Part shown: positions 1-6,203 of the stretch, one piece after another
Layout of the letters: each line of letters begins with the position of its first letter
Numbering within the stretch: the first letter of the stretch is position 1
Origin: Nitrospirota bacterium
Lineage (GTDB): Bacteria > Nitrospinota > Nitrospinia > Nitrospinales > VA-1
DNA: 6,404 nt
NCBI GenBank assembly: GCA_003235465.1
Contig: QJWD01000167.1
Coordinates: 1-6,404 of the forward strand
Direction of reading: 5' to 3'
Position numbers and translations under genes: made by a program
The notes under the pieces: generated by a model
Databases searched by the model: none
Told to the model about the DNA's origin: nothing
Seen by the model: only the letters and a program-made list of their open reading frames with translations

Positions 1-1
1 C

Positions 2-1885
2 GGAAGGACGGAAACCGGCGGATTGAATGCCGACAGTTTCCGGCCCTCGAAGCAGGTATCGATGCACGCCACGGTGATGACCAGCAACGTGCTGACCAGC
101 GACGGCACCAACGTCGGCTACAACAGCGTGGGCGGCGGGGTGCAAACGGTGCCGCCCCAGGGCAGCCGCACCTACACCTGGTACGCGGGCAACTACGAGT
201 TCCAGGATGAGGCGGGCTTTCCGAAGATCAAGCGGCTGGCGCACAAGCCGATTCCCTTTGGCACCGTCAACCTGAGTTCTTCGGCGGACATGCTCAAGCA
301 GGTGCCGCAGGGCCTGGTGGGTCTCTTGATCGTGGAACCCGAGGACGCGACATGGACGGTGGATCCGGATGCGGAGAACACCCGCATGGTGGCGCATGTG
401 ACCTACGACGGCGGAGCGGCGGACTTCAAGGAATTCGCCGTGGTCTACCAGGACGGGCTCAACCTGCTGTACGGGCCGGGCACCGTGCCGGGGGATTTCG
501 CCTCTGGCACGCAGAACATTCCCAACTGCCACATCTGCGACGACTCATACGATCGCGGCGAGCAGGCCTTCAGCTACCGCACCGACCCGTTCTGGCTGCG
601 GCTGGGAGAGAATCTGATCGACCCGGCGACGAATGCTCCGGCGGTGAATCCCCTTGGCTGCTTGAACGAAGAGGGCGGAGCCGCCCCGTGCGACACCCGC
701 CATTCGGTGTATCCGGAGGATTTCTTTCTCGACACCTGGAGGCCCATCGAGGTGCCGGAGTTCTACGCGGCGATCAATGAAAACGTCCGCTTCCGCGTCG
801 GCCACCCCGGCGGCCTGGCCCGGCAGAACTCGTTCACCGTGGGCGGGCATTATTACTACGACTACGGCATCCCCGGTTTCGGCAGCCCGGGCACCAGCTT
901 GATGGCGCCCGGTAAATCGATCACCGCCGATCTTCGGGGCGGTGCCAAGGAAGGCCACTGGATCATCCGCAGCGGCGCCCAGTACCACTGGGCGGGCGGC
1001 ATGTGGGCTCAGCTGGGCGTGGGTACTGTGACGCCGCCGCCTCCCGGACCGCTTGCGGTGACCATCGGCAGCCCGGCGGGCGGCAGCACGGTGACGGCGA
1101 CGTCGGTGGTTGTCTCCGGCACGGTGAGCGACGACGCCGATAAGGTGGCGGTGGAGGTTGACGGCGTGCCTGCAGGTGAAGACACCACCGTCAGCGACGG
1201 CACCTTCAGCGTGACGGTGGATCTCCTGGCGGGCGATAAGGTCTATAACCTGACGGCCACCGCCACGCGCACGAGCGACAGTTCCACCGCGAGCGACATC
1301 GTCAACGTGACGCTGAATACCTTCACGCCGCCGCCGAGCCTTGCGGTGTCCATCACCGGTCCGGCGGACGGCAGTTCCGTGAACACGGCGACGCTCAACG
1401 TTTCCGGTAACGTGAACAACGACGCCGATTCGGTGGAGGTCTTCGTCGGCGGTGTCTCCGCTGGCACGGATAACAGCGTCAGCAGCGGGTCGTTCAGCGT
1501 GCCGGTGACTTTGGCGGCAGGCAACAACCTCATTTCCGCCGAAGCGGTGCGCGGGGGCGATCTGGCGAACGACAGCATCAACGTAACGCTGGATACCGTC
1601 GCCCCGGTGCCGACGATCACCTCGCCAATCAATGGGGATGTGTTCATCGGCAACAGGATCGACGTATCCGGGACCCTGAGCGAGGGCGACGCGGTGAGCG
1701 TGGTGGTGAACGGGGTGGAGGCGAGCATCATCGGCAACACCTTCATCGCGCGCAACGTCACCCTTTCGGAGGGCAATAACGACCTTTCGGCTCTCGCCAC
1801 CGACTCAGCCGGCAACGCCGCGACGTCGGCCACGGTATCGGTGACCTACACCGCGCCGTGCCATGGCAAGGGCTGCAAGAAGTAG
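2..1885 (+). CDS. Multicopper-oxidase-like (cupredoxin) exported protein with three C-terminal Ig-like domains, 5' truncated by window edge
   Basis: The reading frame is open to the left edge; the first possible start inside the window is a TTG at 23, but the protein begins in mid-domain, so the true start lies upstream. Numbering here is from that TTG. Residues 40-110 and 245-335 read as cupredoxin domains: a YTWYAG strand, then QGLVGLLIVEP (96-106), which is the GLxGxLIV core of multicopper oxidases, and near the end FRVGHPGG...FTVGGH (257-276) and YHWAGGMW (321-328). Copper ligands are largely missing: the HSH motif reads SAD (87-89), HPxHLHGH reads NSFTVGGH (269-276), and HCHxxxHxxxxM reads RSGxxxHxxxxM (316-327), keeping H322 and M327. 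A cysteine-rich insertion (C169, C172, C213, C223) lies between the domains. Three Ig-like domains and a CHGKGCKK tail follow. Copper sites could be in the missing N-terminal half, as expected if this is a multi-domain MnxG-like oxidase. Alternatively it is a non-catalytic structural relative. The family call is fairly secure; the substrate is unknown. Confidence 0.8.
   Translation, partial: GRTETGGLNADSFRPSKQVSMHATVMTSNVLTSDGTNVGYNSVGGGVQTVPPQGSRTYTWYAGNYEFQDEAGFPKIKRLAHKPIPFGTVNLSSSADMLKQVPQGLVGLLIVEPEDATWTVDPDAENTRMVAHVTYDGGAADFKEFAVVYQDGLNLLYGPGTVPGDFASGTQNIPNCHICDDSYDRGEQAFSYRTDPFWLRLGENLIDPATNAPAVNPLGCLNEEGGAAPCDTRHSVYPEDFFLDTWRPIEVPEFYAAINENVRFRVGHPGGLARQNSFTVGGHYYYDYGIPGFGSPGTSLMAPGKSITADLRGGAKEGHWIIRSGAQYHWAGGMWAQLGVGTVTPPPPGPLAVTIGSPAGGSTVTATSVVVSGTVSDDADKVAVEVDGVPAGEDTTVSDGTFSVTVDLLAGDKVYNLTATATRTSDSSTASDIVNVTLNTFTPPPSLAVSITGPADGSSVNTATLNVSGNVNNDADSVEVFVGGVSAGTDNSVSSGSFSVPVTLAAGNNLISAEAVRGGDLANDSINVTLDTVAPVPTITSPINGDVFIGNRIDVSGTLSEGDAVSVVVNGVEASIIGNTFIARNVTLSEGNNDLSALATDSAGNAATSATVSVTYTAPCHGKGCKK
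1052..1849 (+). repeat. Three tandem Ig-like domain repeats inside the oxidase-like gene
   Basis: Three protein repeats of about 80-90 residues lie at roughly 1052-1324, 1340-1600 and 1604-1849. Each has the pattern V-x-I-(T/S)-x-P-x-x-G-(S/D)-x-V near its start, a central V-S-G-(T/N)-(V/L) strand, then V-x-V-x-G-V, and ends in (N/S)-V-T-(L/Y). Copies 1 and 2 are closest: GVPAGEDTTVSDGTFSV compares with GVSAGTDNSVSSGSFSV, and both follow a proline-rich linker (TPPPP.., FTPPPS). Copy 3 is more divergent. These resemble the bacterial Ig-like/glucodextranase-B type domains of secreted proteins, usually spacers or cell-surface and polysaccharide contacts. Their attachment to an oxidase suggests the enzyme is displayed or held at the cell surface or matrix. 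That is inference. Confidence 0.75.
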
Positions 1886-1907
1886 CTTTCGGGCCGCTTC
1901 CCGCCCC

Positions 1908-1927
1908 GGGGGGGACGTGGGGAGGGG
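1908..1927 (+). other. G-rich tract, possible G-quadruplex upstream of the operon promoter
   Basis: A run of seven Gs (1908-1914) is followed by ACGT, four Gs (1919-1922), an A and four Gs (1924-1927). This satisfies the usual G3-N1-7 pattern for an intramolecular quadruplex if the seven-G run supplies two tracts. It lies 5 bases before the TGTTAGAAT promoter candidate, in the -35 to spacer region, where no good -35 box is visible. It may equally be a degenerate extragenic repeat. Folding is not shown by sequence alone. Confidence 0.35.
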
Positions 1928-1932
1928 TCTTG

Positions 1933-1941
1933 TGTTAGAAT
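1933..1941 (+). promoter_or_regulatory. Extended -10 promoter candidate for the propeller-SCO-cytochrome operon
   Basis: The string TGTTAGAAT contains a TGn extension followed by TAGAAT, matching five of six positions of the sigma-70 -10 consensus. No convincing TTGACA-like -35 box is seen 17 bases upstream, where the sequence is G-rich; this is tolerable for extended -10 promoters. Transcription would start near 1948, leaving a leader of roughly 70 bases that contains the stem-loop at 1956-1983. It is the most AT-rich stretch in this gap and the only good candidate for driving the downstream genes. Confidence 0.45.
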
Positions 1942-1955
1942 GAGTATTGGCCGCG

Positions 1956-1983
1956 CGGCCTTCCCGTTGAAGCGGGAAGGCCG
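1956..1983 (+). terminator. Strong stem-loop in the intergenic gap: terminator of the oxidase gene or leader attenuator
   Basis: Perfect 11-bp inverted repeat (1956-1966 with 1973-1983) with a six-base TTGAAG loop. The stem is very GC-rich. It is followed by TCGCTGTTT, which is T-leaning but not a clean T-tract, so intrinsic termination would be imperfect. It lies about 70 bases after the oxidase stop codon and 20 bases before the next ribosome binding site. If the promoter at 1933 is real, the hairpin is in the leader of the downstream operon and could act as an attenuator, mRNA stabiliser or partial terminator. Confidence 0.45.
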
Positions 1984-2016
1984 TCGCTGTTTGCAACCGC
2001 CGGCGGGAGAATGAGA

Positions 2017-3942
2017 ATGGTCATACTTAATCGTTTGTCCGTCGGTCTTCCCGGCTTCGCGGGAGTTATATTCCTCGCCGCGAATCTGGCGGCCGCGGAT
2101 GGCCCGCAGTCCGCCACCGGCGCGGGTTTGAACATCGAGTTTTTCGCCCGCCCGCATGTTGGGGGGGAAGGCCCGGGCGGCGAAATCGAGGCGGGAAAAA
2201 CCGCCGAGGTGGGGTTCCGCATCACCGACAGCGCCTCGGGCTACCCGGTGGCCGACCTGCATCCGGCGGCGTGGGTGGTGCGCCGCGATTCCTTGAGAAA
2301 AAAGCCCGACCAGGATAGCTGCGACCGGGGCATCAAGAAGTATGCCGCGGGCGGCCTGATCAAGGAAACCTCGGGCGACCTCAACAATTATTTCATCGTT
2401 TCCCTGAATGCCGACCAGACGGTGGGCATCTTCAACCCGCTGGTGAACCTGGCGACCTCCAACCTGATGGCCCTCATCCCGCTCAAGGGCCAGGCCGCCG
2501 GCTGGGCGTTCGACGATTCCCTTGGCTTATTATATGTAAGCTTGTCGGACAAGAACGAGGTGGCCGTGGTGGACATCCACCGGCAGGCGGTGGTCAAAAG
2601 CCTCGCCGTGGGCCAGAATCCATCGAAAGTTTTAAGGCAGCCCGACGGCCGCTACCTGTGGGTGGCGAGCGAGGGCGGGGTGAGCGTTATCGACCCGGTT
2701 CGGCGCGAGGTGGTGAAAACCCTGAGCGTGGGCGCGGGGGAGATCGAATTCGCGTTCGATGCGAAGGGCCGCATCACCTATATCGGCACCGCCGGCGATG
2801 GCCGGGTTTTCCGCGTCGACCAGGCGACCCTGGAGATGGGAGAAAGCCTGGCGCTGGAGGCGGGCCCCATGCACCTGGCTTATTCCCAGCTTGGCGATCA
2901 GCTTTACGTGGCGAGCGAGACGAGCGGCGTGGTGAACGTGCTGTTTTCCGGCCGTGGCGACAGGATTGAAACCCTTCACCTCGCCCCCGGCATTATCCGG
3001 ATGAAAGCGAGCCCGGACGGCCGGTTCGTTTTCGCGCTCAACCGCGAAGCGAGCACCCTCACCCTGCTCGATGCGTCCACCACCGGCGTGTCGCGCAAGC
3101 TGAACACCCTGAAACAACCCGACGACGTGGGCTTCAGCAAGAATTTCGCCTACATCCATCATGCCGGCAGCAATCATATGAGCATCATCCAGCTTTCCGC
3201 CCTGACGCTCAACAGCCCGCCGCCGGTGGCGGACATACCCATGGGCGCGAAGGCGCCCGGCGAGGGGCCCGGCCTTAAGGGGGTTTCGCTCATGGATGTC
3301 ATCCCCGACGAGGGCGGCATGCTGATCGCCAACCCGGCCGACCTGTCCATCTACCTGTACCGCGAAGGTGGCATGCTGGCGCCCTCCAATTCTTTCAGGA
3401 CCTACACGGCGGCGCCCCTCGGGCTGTTCATCTACGATCACAGCCTGGTGGAGCGGCACACGCCGGGGGAGTACGCGAGCACAGTCACGCCTGAGCAGGG
3501 CGGCTCCTACGATGTTTTTTTTCTGCTTTCCAACCCGACGGTGTCGCTGTGTTTCGAGATGGAGGTGAAGGGCACGCCCTTCGAGCAAAAATTCATGCAG
3601 GAAAAGTTCGTCCTCGAGAACCTGACGAAAGACGAGAGCCTCGTTCCGGGCGAGCCCTCGCGGCTGCGCTTTCGCCTGACGCGCGGCGAGCCGCCCAAGC
3701 CCATCGGGCCGCTCAAGGACCTGCGCGTGCTCACGGTGTATTTCTTCGGCGGCTGGCAGACCCGCGCCTGGGCCAAGCCGGTGGGCGACGGCGTCTTCGA
3801 GATTGAGGTGAAATTTCCACGGCCCGGCAAATACCATTTGATGGTGCAATCGGGGTCGCTGGGAGTGCGCTTCGGCAGCCTACAGCACACGTATCAGGTG
3901 GGCGCCGGTAATGAAGCATCCAGGGAACGGACCGCGCCATGA
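2017..3942 (+). CDS. Exported YVTN/YncE-type beta-propeller protein flanked by beta-sandwich domains
   Basis: Start chosen at the ATG at 2017, because GGAG at 2006-2009 sits 7 bases before it; an in-frame ATG at 2011 directly abuts that GGAGA and is less likely. The product is 641 residues. Residues 1-27 are a Sec signal peptide with a hydrophobic core and an A-rich end (NLAAADG). Residues 36-90 form a beta-sandwich-like segment, then a short region with C102 (DSCDRG). From about 120 to 395 come repeated propeller blades such as LGLLYVSLSDKNEVAVVDI, GRYLWVASEGGVSVIDP, QLYVASETSGVVNVL and GRFVFALNREASTLTLLD, typical of YVTN/YncE or cytochrome-cd1-like propellers. Blade-like sequence may continue to about 515 (C512). 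Residues 528-630 form a second beta-sandwich resembling YtkA-like domains. No heme motif is present. YncE-type propellers usually act as periplasmic binding or scaffold proteins; the ligand here is unknown. It is the first gene of a tightly coupled operon with SCO and cytochrome c genes, suggesting a structural or substrate-presenting role in a periplasmic redox module. Confidence 0.8.
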   Translation: MVILNRLSVGLPGFAGVIFLAANLAAADGPQSATGAGLNIEFFARPHVGGEGPGGEIEAGKTAEVGFRITDSASGYPVADLHPAAWVVRRDSLRKKPDQDSCDRGIKKYAAGGLIKETSGDLNNYFIVSLNADQTVGIFNPLVNLATSNLMALIPLKGQAAGWAFDDSLGLLYVSLSDKNEVAVVDIHRQAVVKSLAVGQNPSKVLRQPDGRYLWVASEGGVSVIDPVRREVVKTLSVGAGEIEFAFDAKGRITYIGTAGDGRVFRVDQATLEMGESLALEAGPMHLAYSQLGDQLYVASETSGVVNVLFSGRGDRIETLHLAPGIIRMKASPDGRFVFALNREASTLTLLDASTTGVSRKLNTLKQPDDVGFSKNFAYIHHAGSNHMSIIQLSALTLNSPPPVADIPMGAKAPGEGPGLKGVSLMDVIPDEGGMLIANPADLSIYLYREGGMLAPSNSFRTYTAAPLGLFIYDHSLVERHTPGEYASTVTPEQGGSYDVFFLLSNPTVSLCFEMEVKGTPFEQKFMQEKFVLENLTKDESLVPGEPSRLRFRLTRGEPPKPIGPLKDLRVLTVYFFGGWQTRAWAKPVGDGVFEIEVKFPRPGKYHLMVQSGSLGVRFGSLQHTYQVGAGNEASRERTAP

Positions 3943-4586
3943 GGTGGCCGGCCGCCCACCTGGGCGCTCTGGCGCTGCTGGTTCTGTTCGCCGCGCCGTC
4001 CCCGGCGGAAACCGGCCACGAGCATCCGCCCTTCGAGCCGCCGGAAAAACCCGCCGCCCAGGTGCAAAAGGCCCCCGCCGACGACATCACCCTGCTCGAC
4101 CTTGAACTCCAGGACCAGGACGGTTCGCCCCTCAAGTTCAAGAGCGACGTGGTCGGCGACAGGCTGGTGGTGGTCGATTTCATCTACACCACCTGCGCCA
4201 CCGCCTGCCCGATTCAAACCGCCATCTTCAGCAGCCTGCAGGAGAAACTGGGGGCGCGCCTGGGCACCGAGGTGTTTCTGGTTTCCCTCAGCATCGACCC
4301 GGCGACCGACATCTCGCCGCGCCTCAAGGCCTACGCCAGAAAGCACAAAGCGGGCGAGGGCTGGATCTGGCTGACCGGACGCAAGGCCGATGTGGATCAG
4401 GTGCTCCTCGCCCTCAGGGCCTATTCGTCGGACCTCGACGAGCACCCCTCGATGATCCTCATCGGCGACGGCAAGGTGGGCGGTTGGACGCGCTATTACG
4501 GGTTTCCGCGCGTGGACGCGCTTCTGGCCCGAATCGACGAACTGGCGGCAGAGAAACGGAAGCATGCCGCCGGCGGGCAAAACTGA
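3939..4586 (+). CDS. SCO1/SenC family copper chaperone / thiol-redox protein
   Basis: A 215-residue protein of normal SCO length. Residues 1-23 are a signal peptide (hydrophobic LALLVLFAAP, likely cut after SPA), followed by a His/Pro-rich linker (GHEHPPFEPPEKP) that may help bind metal or act as a spacer. The thioredoxin-like fold starts near 50 (ITLLDLELQDQDG). The SCO copper motif CxxxC is present as C86-ATA-C90 in YTTCATACP, and the third ligand is H169 in DEHPSMILIGDG; VSLSIDP (115-121) is the conserved following strand. All three Cu ligands are intact. SCO proteins deliver copper to CuA oxidases or other cuproenzymes, or reduce their cysteines, in the periplasm. No cytochrome oxidase gene is adjacent, so the oxidase-like protein upstream, or another off-window cuproenzyme, is a plausible client. 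The start ATG overlaps the previous stop as ATGA, indicating translational coupling; no strong separate ribosome binding site is seen. Confidence 0.9.
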   Translation: MRWPAAHLGALALLVLFAAPSPAETGHEHPPFEPPEKPAAQVQKAPADDITLLDLELQDQDGSPLKFKSDVVGDRLVVVDFIYTTCATACPIQTAIFSSLQEKLGARLGTEVFLVSLSIDPATDISPRLKAYARKHKAGEGWIWLTGRKADVDQVLLALRAYSSDLDEHPSMILIGDGKVGGWTRYYGFPRVDALLARIDELAAEKRKHAAGGQN

Positions 4587-6199
4587 TGACTCGAAACGGA
4601 TTCCACACCTCCACCCTCAAGGCCGAAGCAAGCCGGCACCTGGCGTGCGCGGTTCTTCTCGGCCTTCTGGCCGCGGCAAGCGCCGCCGCCGGCGGGCACG
4701 GCGAACAGGAGGCGCGCGGCAAGCGCATCTACACCACGGGCGAAGGGAGCGGCAGCATCTCCGCACGCCTCATCGGCCCCGGCATCGACGCGCCGGCGAG
4801 CAATTTCCCCTGCATCCAGTGCCATAAGGAAGGCGGGGAAGGGGGCCGTGAAGGCGGCGTCTTCGCGCCGGAGATATCGTACCGGCAGTTGACCCTAGAA
4901 CATTCCGGCGTGCGCACGACAGGGCGCGACCACCCGCCCTACGATGACGCATCGCTTGCCCGCGCCATCAGGCAAGGCCAGGACCCGGCGGGCAACGCGC
5001 TCCACCCCGCCATGCCGCGCTACACGATGAACGAGGGCGACCTCGCAGACCTCATCGCTTACCTCAAGGTGCTCGGCAAGGAGCCCGTGGCCGGCGTCGG
5101 CGCGGAAAGCGTTCGCGTGGCCATCCTGAAACCGGTTTCGGGGACGCTTGCGCCGGCGGGGCAGGCGGTGGCGGCGTTTCTCGCGGCCTATTTTGAAGAA
5201 CTGAACGCGCTTGGCGGCGTGTACGGGCGAAAGATCCAACTGGTGGCCGTGGAGTTCGACCCCGCCGCCGAACCGGATGCAATGGCGGCGTCGGTGCGGC
5301 GCCACCTGGACGAAGCGCCGGTATTCTGTTTCATCGCCAACCTGGGGGTTCCGGAAGAGCACCCCGTAAGCCGGCTGCTCGCCGACGAAGGCATCCCGGT
5401 GTTTGCTCCGCTCACCCTGCACGCGGCGAACACCGCCGACCCGGGAACGTTCTATATACAGGCGAGCCTGTACGATCAGGCGCGGGTGCTGGTCGATTAC
5501 CAGAACAGCAAAGGGTCAGCCGGGACGAAGCGGATCGCCCTGGTGTATTCCGCTGATGCCTACGGCCAAGGCGCGGCGGCCGGGGCGCGGGTGCAGGCCC
5601 GGCGTCACGGCATGAGTGTGGTGAGCGACCTGAAATACCCGGCGGGTGCATGGAATGCGGAGGAAACCGCCCAGCGCCTCAAGTCGTCGAACGCGGAGGC
5701 GGTATTTTTTTTCGGGCCGGGCGGGGACATGCGGAGCCTGATCGACAGAAACGAGGCGCTCGCCTGGCCGGTTCCCGTCCTCGGTCTGGCGGAGCTGGCG
5801 GGGGAGCAGGTCCTGTCCTTGCCGGCGGCCTTATCGGGCCGGGTTTTTCTTGCCTCCCCCCTCAGGCCGCCGGACGTAAGCCACGAGGGCACCACCGTGT
5901 ATTACCGGCTGCTAAAAAAATACGATGTGCCGGGCCGGTATTTTTCCTTTCTTTCCTCGGCCTTCGCGGGCACGCGGCTCATGGAAGAAGGCATGAGGCG
6001 GGCGGGGCGCGCGATGACGCGCGCAAGTTTGATAGAAATCGTCGGCGGGTTGTGGCAATTCGAGACCGGTGTGATGCCCCACCTGACCTACAATCAAAAC
6101 CGACGCACGGGGTTGACGGGGGCGGCGGTGCTCGGTGTCGATCCGGAAAAAAAACAATTCCTCACCATTCAGGAATGGCGGGAGCCCGAGGGGGACTGA
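4586..6199 (+). CDS. Cytochrome c domain fused to ABC-type (branched-chain amino acid/amide-like) substrate-binding domain
   Basis: Start taken at the ATG at 4586, sharing one base with the SCO stop (TGATG) and directly preceding a signal peptide (residues 1-35, LACAVLLGLLAAASAAA). An in-frame TTG at 4484 would add 34 residues overlapping the SCO gene and is disfavoured. The mature protein has two domains. Residues 42-165 are a class I cytochrome c: heme motif C76-IQ-C79-H80, and a C-terminal HPAMPRYTM...DLADLIAYLKVLG segment with M143 the likely axial ligand. Residues 176-530 are a type I periplasmic-binding (LivK/Peripla_BP_6-like) domain: VRVAILKPVSGTLAPAGQ, an ELNALGGVYGRKIQLV segment, IPVFAPLTLHAA, and a TKRIALVYSADAYGQGA hinge-region strand. 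The protein is 537 residues. It is exported and soluble; the cysteine before the hydrophobic core is not a lipobox. No transporter permease or ATPase gene is visible, so a classical uptake role is unlikely. A ligand-binding electron-transfer or substrate-sensing role in the periplasm is inferred. Assignment of both domains is firm; the ligand is not known. Confidence 0.88.
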   Translation: MTRNGFHTSTLKAEASRHLACAVLLGLLAAASAAAGGHGEQEARGKRIYTTGEGSGSISARLIGPGIDAPASNFPCIQCHKEGGEGGREGGVFAPEISYRQLTLEHSGVRTTGRDHPPYDDASLARAIRQGQDPAGNALHPAMPRYTMNEGDLADLIAYLKVLGKEPVAGVGAESVRVAILKPVSGTLAPAGQAVAAFLAAYFEELNALGGVYGRKIQLVAVEFDPAAEPDAMAASVRRHLDEAPVFCFIANLGVPEEHPVSRLLADEGIPVFAPLTLHAANTADPGTFYIQASLYDQARVLVDYQNSKGSAGTKRIALVYSADAYGQGAAAGARVQARRHGMSVVSDLKYPAGAWNAEETAQRLKSSNAEAVFFFGPGGDMRSLIDRNEALAWPVPVLGLAELAGEQVLSLPAALSGRVFLASPLRPPDVSHEGTTVYYRLLKKYDVPGRYFSFLSSAFAGTRLMEEGMRRAGRAMTRASLIEIVGGLWQFETGVMPHLTYNQNRRTGLTGAAVLGVDPEKKQFLTIQEWREPEGD

Positions 6200-6203
6200 G
6201 GCG

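Noticed and set aside
1846..2262. Minus-strand open frames crossing the 1886-2010 gap
   Set aside because: They overlap two strong plus-strand genes, and in the gap they read only the C-rich complement of the G-tract (PSPRPPRGG-like low complexity). No credible protein features.
2632..3849. Long minus-strand open frame (405 codons) opposite the propeller gene
   Set aside because: It lies wholly inside a clear plus-strand coding sequence. Its translation is Arg/His/Ala-rich without domain motifs, typical of an antisense shadow in GC-rich DNA.
4484..4585. TTG-initiated N-terminal extension of the cytochrome fusion gene
   Set aside because: The extra 34 residues are Arg-rich, overlap the SCO gene and would precede the signal peptide. 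The ATG at 4586 with TGATG coupling is a better start.
5826..5850. Short GC stem (CGGCC/GGCCG) followed by GGTTTTTCTT, terminator-like
   Set aside because: It lies in the middle of the binding-protein domain coding sequence; the stem is only 5 bp with a two-base gap before the Ts. Likely chance.
3515..6154. Homopolymer runs in coding sequence: T8 at 3515-3522 and 5705-5712, A7 at 5914-5920, A8 at 6147-6154
   Set aside because: The frame continues intact through each, and they encode Phe-Phe or Lys-Lys with ordinary codons. Slippage or phase variation is possible but nothing in the sequence supports it.
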